DNA of 64,000 bases from Papaver somniferum (lineage: Eukaryota > Streptophyta > Magnoliopsida > Ranunculales > Papaveraceae): assembly GCF_003573695.1 (NCBI RefSeq), contig NC_039368.1, positions 86,084,455 to 86,148,454 of the forward strand, read 5' to 3'. A program made the translations under genes and the position numbers. Positions 12,046-23,137 of this stretch are shown here, piece by piece. Position 1 is the first letter of the stretch. Every line of letters begins with the position of its first letter. Under the pieces are notes generated by a model. The model did not search any database, was not told where the DNA came from, and was given only the letters and a program-made list of their open reading frames with translations.

Positions 12046-13943
12046 TAGTACAGGACCACATAGATGGTGCAAGATATATAGATGAAATTACTTGAAGTTA
12101 TAGAGAAACATAGAAGAGTTTCACTAACTGATCGTCAAGGAAATCTATGTTTTTAGTTCTTTAGTTGTTTGTTTTTATATTTAAGTTCTATTTCAACAAC
12201 TGATAGTCAAGGGACCTTTGTTTTTCCAATGCTAAGTTTGTTTTTTTTCTGAAGTCAAGCTCTTCCAAGTTATGGAACTAACATTTGATAACTGTGCGTA
12301 CTACATTTTAGAATACACTTTATGGTTCTTAATGATATTATATTTGCAATGATTTCAATTAAGCCTCCATTAAATAGTCCCTGCAACTGGGAAACAACTA
12401 TAAGACATGATAAAAATGTCAATTATCGTCTCCCTGAAGCTGTAACATTTTCAGCAGTTTTTGTTTTCCTTTACCCATTTCAAATCCTTCAATTCATGGC
12501 CTTCAATTTCAAAGTGATAGAAACACTCAAGATTTGTCATTACTTTACAGACACAACACATTTCCTGCAAACTAAAAATAACAAGGGAAAGAGCGCAAAA
12601 AAAAAACATTAAAAGAAACCAAGAAGATAAACATGTTTATGCAAAATTATGTACGGACTATTATTTTCTCACTGAATGTTGCTACCACAATCATTTGTAC
12701 TGTCCTTTTCGATTTTTCTTCTTCTTTTCAAGAAGAGGACGAAATTTAATTTGTTTATAACCGCACAAGCATATCCAAAGAAATAAATCTAAAAATTTTA
12801 TATTTAATCTAATCCGTTGATTCAGATGTACGGCTGAGAAAACTCAGTGAAAGTCAAAAAGAATTTTAATTCTTAACTGCTTGTCGGGTGACGTGGTGTT
12901 TAACATGCTTTTTGTTTTTGTTGTACCAGCTCATATTGGGTACACTTGGTGCAGTTTTCTGGGCGCCATAAATCATGGCCGTGTATTAACACTTAAGAAT
13001 GATTGTATAGATTGTTTGTGTTTGTTGTTCCACGATAGATTGTTAGTTAAGCTTGAGACTATGGCTTGAATCTCATGCCGCATCAGCTTGAAGATTCAAA
13101 CAGACATCTGGAATGGTGTTTTTGATTCAACAGTGATGAGACCTGTGCTTGTTGATGTATAAGGTTTGTAATCATTTGTATTGATAAATCTGTACGTTCA
13201 TTACATCATAACCCAATATAGTGAATGGCAAATAAGCTTTCTGCACTTTGTAGAAAGTTAAGAGTATACTTAAAGTGTGAATCTCGTTGAAAAAGGCTGA
13301 TTAGCTTATCTTTCAACTTTCGGGATCCTCCCTTATTCAGTTGTTCAGTTAAGTAATGCTTAATATTGTATTGCGAGATTTATCTGTTGGATCAAATTTT
13401 GTGCAGTATAGTTGTATGCATGTTTGTAGATGCCGCACTTATTTTATTTTATTTTTGATACGAAGATGCCGCCCTTATATATTGCTGTATTTGTTGCTTT
13501 TCTTCGTCTGAAGTGTCGTAATATTGTCGTAGTTATTCATATCTGCTTTTTACTTTTTCATAGAAAACCGTGCAGACTCAACATTCTTGCATTATGGAAT
13601 TTCGCACTGGATGATGCACAAAACATGCTTAGACCTCTCTGTTCTGGGTCTAGTACAGCACCAAGAGAAGGTATAAATTTTACTTTTGCATTTGATCTCA
13701 TGGGGCTTCAAGCATTGGAAATTTGCATGCATCCACAACCACTAGCTTTCTTGACAAATGAATTTTTCTCTAGATGAAGTTAGGAGTTGTTAAGCTTCAC
13801 CGTTCCATTGTCTATCCACTGAGCAGATTTTATGCACCAAATACCTCTTGGATTTCGTAGGGGAGCTGTCCAGTAATTCAAGAATAATTATGCACCCAGG
13901 TGGTAGAGTGTATTGTTCACCCAGCCAACTTTCAAGCAGCTGA
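12046..13943. other. 3' part of the Mutator-like element, then intergenic DNA
   Basis: No gene recognised. 12814-12974 is the right inverted repeat of the Mutator-like element. 13430-13777 is an open frame without recognisable content. 13790-13943 continues downstream of the PMD gene in its antisense direction, where a second weak frame (residues LGEQYTLPPGC) could be a further PMD-gene remnant. Confidence 0.4.
12814..12974 (-). repeat. Right terminal inverted repeat of the Mutator-like element
   Basis: Reverse complement of the left end at 9939-10093, conserved over about 155 bases including CTCAGCCGTACAT at its inner edge. Confidence 0.7.
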
Positions 13944-14588
13944 CTAATCATTAACCTGGCCAATCCAATTATCAACTTTGCACTTGTACACGACTAGAAA
14001 AATCAATCGTCTATCGTGAAGATCAGGTTCGCCTACCGTAAAGTAAGTATACCACCAATACTGAAAAATAACATTGACGAAAATGTATGTGTTAGTAAAT
14101 TCACCATAAGTTTGACAACTCGATAATAAATCTAATAAATAGTTCTTACCTCCAATACGACCCAAAATATATTTAATCTATATGTCTTGTTAGTTGAGCA
14201 ATCACCAATACATATGTATAGCTCATCTAAAATTGCAGAACCCCAATCATAATTTGGTGCTTTATTTAAATCTTCTAAAGATTCCAGAAAACCAACTAAC
14301 GACATTATGCTAGCATCGGAGAAAAAAACTTGTCCTAACATCCATAATACAAAAATACGTTCAAGCTCGGGATAATATTCAGTTCTTTTTATCCCCTTGG
14401 CATTGTAACGGCTCAAAAAAGCCTTGAACCCAGACATTCTTAATCCATATGAGTGTAACTGTCTGGAATATGGCTTTCCTTCAGTATCATTTGAGTACAA
14501 GGGGAGTAATTGTTTCCATTTTCCTTCTGATATCCACTTTAACTGGTTAAATTGTACTATTTCACCCTCACTTTTTATTCCAGTAAAC

Positions 14589-16070
14589 TGATAGACACAT
14601 TTTTGTGTCTAAGTTGTCCCCATTGTCCGTTTTTTTGGAACTCGATTTTTGTACTAATATTGTGTTTTTATGTATTTTTAGGAAATAAACATTGATGGAA
14701 AATTCGTCTCGAAAAGTTGCTCGGGACACTCTTGGAGGACATATGCTATTTGAACCCCAGTTTTCCTAAGGGGCATCTCAGTTGGATACCCACTATTCGG
14801 ACTCCAGCTGTGGATAAGGGGCGACCACTGGATACGGGGTGACCTTCTTCAAAAATTCAAATTTCAGTTTGGCGGGACAGTGAAGAACAGATTTAGGGTT
14901 TGAGAATTGGACGTGTTGGCGTGAGACTCAAGCACTGGATTTGATTTCTTTGGGCCTGTTTGGACCAAACAGGAATGGTATGGCCGATGGTTTCAGTATA
15001 ATTGGTTGAATCGTCGTGTGAAAGAAAAACAGGGAGTACGTGGCCGGAAAACATAATCACGGGATTACAGCAAATTCAGACGTATACTCACGTGTTTGGA
15101 TAGAGTTGGGTTACTTAAGAAGCGTGTAGAAGTTAACCAAGGAGATTTCGTACGCAATTTAAAGCTGCTGATGCGTGAAAAAGTGAAAGAAAATATTTTG
15201 TTTCATATCGAGTTATGGAGGATTATTGGAAGTGAATGAAGAAGATTTCTTGGTGCTGTTGGAGATAAATAGGTTTCTGGGGTTGCGAGGAGGACGGAGA
15301 GAGTTTTGGGGTCAAGAAGAGAGCAACATAGTGAGTAATCACCAGTTGCAGAGAGAAGTTTCTGCCGCTGCAGAAAAGACGAACACGAAGAACATTAAAC
15401 TGTCAAGAACAGTCGTGTCCTAGTGTCGTATACTTCAAGTTCTGTAACAGTCCGTTAGTAACGTATATCTTCAATTCGCAACACCTCCTTTGTCAACAGC
15501 GAGTTTGTAACGCCTTTCAAGCGTGTCATATTCTCTGCTTTTAAAATTTTCTCCATTTTCTTCTTGTAAACACCATTTGAGCAATGAAAAAATATTTTGA
15601 GAGTGTCTACAATATGAGGAGCTAGACCCCATCGCTGGGACGACGGACGAAGTTGAATTTCATCATGTGGTAAATTTAATTAATTCCTTATTTACTTTTT
15701 TCACCGATTATAAATTATTTATGAATTCTATTAATCAATTGTTATCTTGTTAGATAGTGTATGCTTAGTCTTAGGTGCTTTAGATACACTATGATTGTAA
15801 TTTACAATTGATGTTTTACGAAATCTATTTTGGCAAAGAATAGAGTTAATATTTCTTGTGTTTGGAGCTATAAATGTCAAGGATTAATTTCTAAAACCCA
15901 TGTATACGAAAGGAAGTGAAATCCCGAGTCCCAGTACCTATCCATATTGCTACTATTTTTTGTATATATTTTCTTTTTTTTTTGTTCATTTTCATTTATT
16001 TAAGCCTAAAATCAATTTCAACAAAGTCCGAGTGAACGACAACCTTTATCATTATATCAAAATTCGATCA
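14589..16070 (+). repeat. 5' LTR of the LARD-like element
   Basis: 1482 bp, TGAT...ATCA termini. It contains a ~65-codon open frame (15226-15423), also present in the other LTR, with no recognisable content. Confidence 0.85.
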
Positions 16071-16075
16071 ATTTT

Positions 16076-16093
16076 TGGCGCCGCTGCCGGGGA
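16076..16093 (+). other. Primer-binding site, tRNA-Asp type
   Basis: TGGCGCCGCTGCCGGGGA lies five bases inside the LTR. It is complementary to the 3' end of plant tRNA-Asp(GUC) except at one position. Confidence 0.8.
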
Positions 16094-17102
16094 TTTTTTT
16101 TATGTTTTATTTTATTTGTTCTTTTTTACGCGTTTTTGGTAGTTTTGTTTGCTTTCAGATTTGGAGCTCGGCTAAAGAAAAAAATAAAGTGCTGAAAAGA
16201 AAGGCAAAGCCCAAAAGGAAAGAAAAGAGAAATCCAAAAGGAGTGAAGAAGAAGATTTTATAAATAATTTTATTTTATTTTTTTAGAAACTGTAATTAAG
16301 GTTTTTATTTTTGTAAACTTTTATTTTTGGACATTGTTATTTCTGGACATTGGAAATTTTTATTTTTTAAAAAACCCTACGGAAGGGTAGTTTTAATTAA
16401 ACGTTTGCAGAGAAGGACGACGATTACGATATCGCCTCGGCCCCTCGGGTTCGTACATGACATAGGAGTCGTGGCCCGAGTCGACTTCAACGGTTCATTC
16501 CCCTATGGAATGGGAGGTAAGAATTCTAAACACCCGCGAATCCCCTGTCAGCGGGTTTACTGGATGATTTTATATGCATATATGTTGAGGACCTAAAATC
16601 GGATTTAATATTCTAGTAAAGGGCAAGGCCTAGCCAAATTAAGATAAGGACTCGAATTTCATCACTGTTTCCTTCTTGCCCGCCTTAGGAACACGGAACC
16701 TACGCGAACCTAAGCCTAAAATTTTGACTAGAACGAGACCTATAGGGTAACGAGCTTAGTAGGAAAGTCGTTCGAAAAATATTGGTTACTCTTTTGAGCA
16801 TACTTCGAAGTTCATGGTGGTTTATGTGAGTTGAATGCGGGACTGCGCCGCCTTGTAATACCGGTGAAGCCTCGGGTATCAAAGCTTCACTAAGCTTCCC
16901 TCGCCTCTATTCAACTTACTTTGACTCGGACTGATTCTAGAGAAGTTTGCTCAGATTGTAACGAATTCCTTTTCGAAAGAATAGAAGCTGGTCTAGAAAC
17001 AATCTAAGTGGAGCCATCATGCTTTTTGTTTGCTAGATAAAACAGGTTTGTTGTGGTCGAATCAGCCTTCTTTGTGCTTGTTTAGAATTCCCCTGCGATA
17101 GA
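16094..17102 (+). other. Leader of the LARD-like element
   Basis: About 1 kb without a convincing reading frame between primer site and first coding fragment. It has GC-richer patches (16420-16560, 16840-16920) as seen in long gypsy leaders. It would carry packaging and dimerisation signals, but none can be identified by eye. Confidence 0.4.
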
Positions 17103-18557
17103 ATGTCGAACTGGTATTACAATAGCCAATACAATAAATATCCGACAGATTTTAAAAATGGACATTACTTTGACCATAGTGTTAATATTGGTTGGGAACA
17201 TCATACTTTTGAAGGTTATGGTCCATACCATGGTGAGCCCAATTACTATCCACACGCCAACCGGTTGTACGAGAAAAATTCCTCTCTACTAGAGTCAACA
17301 CGTAAGTTAGCAGAAATGAATCACTTAGTTATGGACGAAAGCAGTGCAACGAGTGAAATTTCTTTCCTAGTTCAATCAGGAAGTCATGTGAGTCGACTCA
17401 TAATCTTTTGTTAGAGACCCAGAACAGAATTGCTCAAAATAGTCTTAATTTCCAATATAGTGTTTCCGATAGTACCTTTGAAAATAAAGATAATTATTTG
17501 CATAATCAATATGACGAGGTTAGAATTGGTAACACTACTTGTTTAGATGAGGTTCAACCATTTTCATGTTACTATAATAATGATTATGATGAGGAAAGTG
17601 TTGATGAAGAATTTGAAATAAATAGGCATAGTGATCCGGAATTTGCTACTCCAATTGAGCTTTACAATGATAATATTATTTCTAGTTCAAATCCAGATAA
17701 TTTTAATAATTATCCACCTATTCAAAAGGACGAGTATTCGGATAGAGATACCACCGTTTTAGACGATGTAGTATTCCCTTATGATTACGAATCCAATAAT
17801 GGTTTAGAGGAACGAGTTTCTTCTGAGAATATTGTTTTGGAGTCTAGCGATTTAGAAACTTTAGTCTTAAACAAAGAAGATAGACCCGTAGAGATGAGTA
17901 AAAATGCACTACCTGATAATAACTTAGAAGAATCAATTGACCATTTCCAAGAATCTGAAATTAGGAAGATTGTGACTAGTCTATCTAAAGACACTGAAAA
18001 CTCTAAGTTTGGGGGTGAGTATCACTCTCCTAGTGCCTTACCTTTAACTCTCAGAAAGTCCCCTCATTTAGGTATTTGTGCCTCGCCCATTTTACAAGAT
18101 TACCTCCATACTCGTTTTCCTGAACCCAATGTCCATAGAAGCTCAGTTGTTAGAAACCCATCCTCTGGTTGATGTGGTTAACCTAGGCTATGATACCAAG
18201 ATTGACTTTGTTTTCCCACTAAAAACTTCTATTCCAATTGTGGGAACATATAAGTTTGAGATGCGTCGGTTAGTAAGTTTCGAGACTAAACCTAATTACT
18301 TTAGGAGATTAGGGTCGATACATCTGCTTAAGGAAGACCGCCATTTTCATTGTGGTCAGCTGTGTAAGTCAAATATAATTGACTTAGAGGATCCTCAATT
18401 ATTTAGGTTATTATTATGTGCTTCTAAGTTCTTATTTGAGTTTTTCCAGACTCTAGGATTTAATAATTCGGATCTCACTTATGAGGAAACGCATCCAATG
18501 AAAATATTTCATTTAGACCCAATTAGATATAAATATCTTAATCAGGAAACTAGGTAA
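17103..18557 (+). pseudogene. Broken internal ORF of the LARD-like element, function unknown
   Basis: Three overlapping open pieces succeed each other: 17103-17414, 17408-18172 and about 18110-18557, in frames 3, 2 and 3 of the window. Frameshifts near 17400 and 18130 separate them. The first is rich in Tyr, Asn and His (NWYYNSQYNKYPTDFKNG). The second starts near ETQNRIAQNSLNFQYSV and is acidic. The third is more hydrophobic with paired phrases around DPQLFRLLLCASKFLFEFF. No CCHC knuckle, protease DTG or reverse-transcriptase motif is present. It sits where gag would be but I do not recognise it as gag. Possibly a lineage-specific protein of this non-autonomous family. Confidence 0.45.
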
Positions 18558-19946
18558 GGGCTTGCTAGTCTTGTTAATTTTCTTGGTTTGTTGCAGTTTC
18601 CTTTGGTCATCTCTATTTGGTTTTGAAGACCCACAGTTATTCCGACTGTTACTTTATGATTCGAGTGACTAATCCTTTCCTAGTATGGCTGAAGACTTTA
18701 AACTTATCACTTCTTGGGAGGTAACCCATACTCATGCAACACGGTAATATCTTTCCTTAACCCTTTTTTGCTTCAAGTGGTAACAGTTTCTCCTTGTTCA
18801 TGCTTTTAATTTTATCTTTAGTATATTGAGGACAATGTTAGATTTAAGTTTGAGGGTATGGGAGAAACTTTTTAGTTGCAATAAATAATATCCATAACCT
18901 AGAAATTTATGCTTACTAAGGATGGCACTAACCAATCTAAGTGGATGGAAGCATCTTGGTTGTAGGAGTTGAGGAACCAATATGATTAGATGACAACATC
19001 TAAAGAGTCTATTCACAAAAGCACAAAGCTCATGTGTCAAATAACATGATAGTTTCACCATATCTCGTTGAGTCCTTTTCACTTCTGTTTTTATTTTATT
19101 TTTCATTTTAAACTATGTTTCTATAAGTGATTAGGTGAGGCACACGATTCAAGTTGTTACCACTGCTAGGGTGAAATAGAGTGATTGAGTTATTATTTAT
19201 TAAAAAAAAAACCGGACCAATAAGACCAATCGGAATAAATATTAACACTTGGATAGCAATATATGTGTGTTCTCCCTGTTTTCGTCGCCTAAGCAAGCAT
19301 GGAATGCAGGACCCGTGGAAACTATCGTTTAATCTTTTGACAAGAAGCATGTGCTTGGATCCAAAAGATCTATTCATGTCGTTAAAAAAAAAGGTTATCG
19401 TTCTATGTAGTCAACTACTAGTTCCCTTGTATTTTCCAGTTGTGTTGATATTAGTCAGACCGGTATCTCAGTTCAATAGGATAGGTTCATTTTGGCAGTG
19501 GCCTTCAGACAGATATGTGAAACATCGATCATTTTGTTAACATCAAAACCATCTACATTTTCTCTATTTCCATTTTCTTATTCTATCCATATGATTAGTT
19601 CGACTCCAAATATGATGTCCATAGTGCAACTATCTGAGGAGATCTCTGTCACTTATATATGAATTTTAGTATGCTTGAGTGCAAACTCGTGTACAACAAT
19701 TGGAGTTTCGCATCAGTGTACTTCTTCCTATAGTCAATGATTATATGCCAACCAAGGAGATTCTTTAGTGCCTTCCAAAGTTCGACGTAGATAGCTAGGG
19801 TATGGAGTAAAGGTTTTGTGGGTACACCTCTGGTAAACCCTCCTGAGACTATATCTCGGTCACTAGGGCCACCTAGTGAATTAGCATTTTTATTTTTCTA
19901 GATTAGTTTTGCTCGAGGACTAGCAAATAATAAGTTTGAGGGTATT
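18558..19946 (+). other. Non-coding 3' part of the LARD-like element with two polypurine-like tracts
   Basis: No gene. TTTAAGTTTGAGGGTATG at about 18842-18859 nearly repeats the sequence AATAAGTTTGAGGGTATT at 19929-19946 that directly precedes the 3' LTR and serves as its polypurine tract. The frame at 19181-19540 has no recognisable content. Confidence 0.5.
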
Positions 19947-21426
19947 TGATAGACATATTTTTTTGTCTAAATTGTCCTCATTGTCCGTTTTGTTGGAACT
20001 CGATTTTTGTACTAGTGTTGTAATTTTATGTATTTTTAGGAAATAAACATTGTTGGAAAATTCGGCTCGAAAAGTTGCTCGGGACACCCTCGGAGGACAC
20101 GTGCTATACAGACCCCAGTTTTTGCTAAGGGGCATCTTAGTTGGACACCCACTATTCGGACTCCAGTAGCGGATAAGGGGCGATCACTGGATAAGGGGTG
20201 ACCTTCTTCACAAATTCAAATTTCAGTTTGGCGGGAAAGTTTTGCAGTGAAGAACATATTTAGGGTTTGAGAATTGGACATGTTGGAGTGAGACTCAAGC
20301 ACTGTATTTGATTTCTTTGGGCCTGTTTGGACCAAACAGGAATGGTATGGTCGATGGTTTCGGTTATAATTGGTTGAATCGTCGTGTGAAAGAAAAACAG
20401 GGAGTACGTGGCCGGAAAACATAATCACGTGATTACAACAAATTCAGACGTATACTCACGTGTTTGGATAGAGTTGGGTTAATTAAGAAGCGTGTAGAAG
20501 TTAACCAAGGAGGTTTCGTACGCAATTCAAAGTTGCAGATGCGTGGAAAAATGAAAGAAAATATTTTCTTTCATACCGAGTTATGGAGGATTATTGGCAG
20601 TGAATGAAGAAGATTTCTTGGTGTTGTTGGAGATAAATAGGTTGTTGGGGTTGCAAGGTGGACGGGGAGAGTTTTGGGGTCAAGGAGAGAGCAACAGAGT
20701 GAGTAATCACCAGTTGCAGGGAGAAGTTTCTGCTGCTGCAGAAAAGATGAACATGAAGAACATTAAACTGTCAAGAACAGTCGTTTCCTAGTGTCGTATA
20801 TTTCAAGTTCTGTAACAGTCCGTTAGTAACGCATATCTTCATTTCGCAACACCTCCTTTGTCAACAGCGAGTTTGTAACGCCTTACAACCGTTGCAAATT
20901 CTCTGCTTTTATAATTTTCTATATTTTCTTCTTGTAAACACCATTTGAGCAGTGAAAAATATTTTGAGAGTGTCTACAATATGAAGAGCTAGACCCCATC
21001 GTTGGGACGACGGACGAAGTTGAATTTCATCATGTGGTAAATGTAATTAATTCCTTATTTTCTTTTTGCAAATGATTTATGATTTCTATTAATCAATTGT
21101 TATTTTGTTAGATAGTGTACGCTTAGTCTTAGGTGCTTTAGATACACTATGCTTGTAATTTACAGTTGATGTTTTACGAAATCTATTTTGGCAAAGAATA
21201 GAGTTAATATTTCTTGTGTTTGGAGCTATAAATGTCAAGGATTAATTTCTAAAACCCGTGTATATGAAAGGAAGTGAAATCCCGAGTCCCAATACCTATC
21301 CATATTGCTACTATTTTGTGTATATATTTTCTTATTTTTATTCATTTTCATTTATTTAAGCCTAAATTCAATTTCAACAAAGTTCGAGTGAACGACAACC
21401 TTTACCACTATATTATAATTCGATCA
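19947..21426 (+). repeat. 3' LTR of the LARD-like element
   Basis: 1480 bp, colinear with 14589-16070 with many substitutions and a 7-bp insertion near 20240. Confidence 0.85.
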
Positions 21427-21913
21427 TCAACATATACAAACCTGACGACGTGAACTCTAAAAACAACATAGTCATAAAATTAAAATTTGTATCAAACTAA
21501 AAAATTAATATTTATTTCTGAACTAAAAATTAAACTATTGGATGGAAAAATTAGAACTTACCACACTCGAAATCCTTGAAAAAGAACGTATTTGTAGTGT
21601 TCCACCAACGTTCACAAATAACTTACACAACTTGAGTCCTGTGGTTTTTTCCTTTCATGAAATATAAACGCTGCCAAGGATATTTTCTCAAGGATGCTTT
21701 AACGGCTTCGGGAGTAACCCAAACACTTCAGTTAGCTCAGACCACACACCTCTTAATTTAGGTAACAAATCTCGATTTTTCTTTTTCTTTCCTATTTCTT
21801 TTCCTTTGTCTATTTGTTTTGGAACTACTCATTTTTAAAAAATCGCTCTGGTCTGCTCTCTAGAGAAGGGAAGAAAGAATTTTTTTTTGTGAATGAAAAC
21901 TGAAGGGAATATG

Positions 21914-21923
21914 GCTATTTATA
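21914..21923 (-). promoter_or_regulatory. Candidate TATA box of the PMD gene
   Basis: CTATAAATAG on the minus strand, about 80 bases upstream of ATG 21832. A GC-rich stretch (21940-22090) with repeated CGACCG/CTCGACCGCTCG words lies further upstream and could be its proximal promoter. Confidence 0.5.
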
Positions 21924-23137
21924 GGCGGTAAAGCACCGAACGTGGACGGTCGAGATTAAACCACTCGCGGTGTAAACTTGACCGAGCGATCTCTACGAGA
22001 CCGCTAGCGGTGTAGTCTCGACCGCTCGATGGTGACTCGATCGCTTAATGTTTTTACCATAGTGGCGCGTCCAGTTTGACATGCCAGCTGGCATGGAAAA
22101 TGGGTGGGTTAGCCACCCCCATAGGAACCGATCTAAGAGAGAAAAACTTCAATTTTGGAACCTTACTTTACTAGGTACATTTTGTTGACCCCTCTTCTCG
22201 TCAATTTTGCAGTGCCAAAATCTAACTTGATTATCAATATGTTGCATGGACTATCTCTCTCTCTTTCCATGCGATTTTTCCGCCACCCCCAAAACCACCT
22301 CTATACTACCAGTAACCACCACTATATTGTCTGCAAACACCATAAACTAGATGGTAACCACCGTCATCGACGTTGGTGATCACACCATTAATTCATTCCC
22401 ATGCCTATCCAATCAAAACCCCTCTAGAATATTCTATGTTATCAAAGACCCCTGGATTTTACATAATTTTGGAATCTTTATCTGCATCTCATTCAACTGC
22501 ATCCAAATTTTCTCCTTTGGATTCATCGAAGTCCTCAGCTACACCCCTCTTTGACTCTCTCATCTCTTCTGGATTATCTAAATATTTCTAATATCTTAAA
22601 CTCCTCCTAATAAGATTTTATTTGTAGTAAATCTTGTTTGATTTGATTAATTTTCGAATTTCTCTTCTTTGATGTAACTGAAATTTATCTGTACTCTTCT
22701 ATGAGTACTTATTAACATATCTACGAAATTCATTAAATTTTGTAAACACCTAACAAAAATATCTCTCACAAGACTAATGCAATCTTTTCTTAATTTTGAT
22801 TCCAGGTAGCATTTGCTATAACTGGATGAAAAGGAAACTACCGAGAACAAAAGAAACTATACGAAAAACTTTGCTGACCCACTTAAATAAACCAATGGAG
22901 GAAGAGGAGGTGAATCAGTGTACATCGGAAAGACCTACTGGATTAATGTCATTGATAGAGGTTGGTATAACTTCTACCAAAATCTGTAACCTAAATCTTT
23001 TACATATCATATCAATTTCTATCCATTCCAACCGAAAGCATGCTGATAACCTAGGATTCCATGTTAAGATCTTTAACTGCATAGTCTTAATAAAATTCAA
23101 GTATCATGTGATTTCATACTTCCGGCAGTTTATTAGT
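21924..23137. other. Upstream region of the PMD gene and undefined DNA before the LINE
   Basis: 21940-22130 is GC-richer with repeated GACCGCTCG-like words. 22150-23137 holds several short overlapping open frames without recognisable domains. Given its place before the LINE endonuclease it may be the 5' region or decayed ORF1 of that LINE, but I see no CCHC zinc knuckle to prove it. Confidence 0.35.

Larger units (their letters stand above)
9939..12974. mobile_element. Mutator-like element with long terminal inverted repeats
   Basis: The left end (9939-10093) and the reverse complement of the right end (12814-12974) align along ~155 bases. Shared words include GATTTATGGC, AACACCA(A/C)GTCAC, AAGCAGTTAAGA and TTTTTGACTTTCACTGAG. 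Long inverted ends of this size are typical of Mutator-like elements (MULEs), and the gene inside carries a FAR1-type domain, which is known from Jittery/FAR1-type MULE transposases. I could not find a 9-11-bp target duplication outside these limits, so the outer boundaries may be off or the duplication may have decayed. Confidence 0.65.
14589..21426 (+). mobile_element. Non-autonomous LTR retrotransposon (LARD-like) with tRNA-Asp primer site
   Basis: Direct repeats 14589-16070 and 19947-21426 both begin TGATAGACA and end TTCGATCA. A primer site complementary to tRNA-Asp follows the left LTR, and a purine-rich GTTTGAGGGTATT precedes the right one. The flanks TAAAC (14584-14588) and TCAAC (21427-21431) form a 5-bp target duplication with one mismatch. 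The ~3.9-kb internal region has no protease, reverse transcriptase or integrase, only a broken frame of unknown protein. The tRNA-Asp site is typical of Athila-related gypsy elements, which could supply the enzymes. The LTRs differ at roughly 8-10% over the first 330 bases by eye, so the insertion is not recent. Confidence 0.88.
13944..21832 (-). pseudogene. Plant mobile domain (PMD) gene, split by an LTR element
   Basis: On the minus strand a TATA box (21914-21923) precedes ATG 21832. Exon 1 (21832-21562) ends in ERWWNTTNTFFFKDFEC, the entry signature of PMD proteins. Splicing from donor 21561 to acceptor 21442 joins codon GGT and gives LYMFTGIKSEGE. The exon is then cut by the 14589-21426 element and resumes at 14588 in the same frame with QFNQLKWISEGKWKQLLP, YPELERIFVLWMLGQ and YDWGSAILDELY. 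A second intron (14149-14061) joins FWVVLE to YWWYTYFTVGEP, and the frame stops at 13944. PMD proteins (for example the MAIN/MAIL group) act in silencing, and the domain is also found in transposons. Exon 1 has an in-frame TAA before ICERWW and an apparent frameshift upstream of VTPEAVKAS, so the gene was probably already dying or died after insertion. Confidence 0.75.

Noticed and set aside
9928..12985. A 9-11-bp target duplication for the Mutator-like element
   Set aside because: The bases outside the inverted repeats (CTGAAAAC on the left, ATGGCCGT on the right) do not match, so none is claimed.
15226..15423. 65-codon open frame, repeated at 20594-20791
   Set aside because: Both lie at the same place in the two LTRs of the LARD-like element. 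The repetition reflects LTR identity, not a conserved gene.
17785..17994. Minus-strand frame inside the LARD-like element
   Set aside because: Antisense to the longer plus-strand frame, no independent support.
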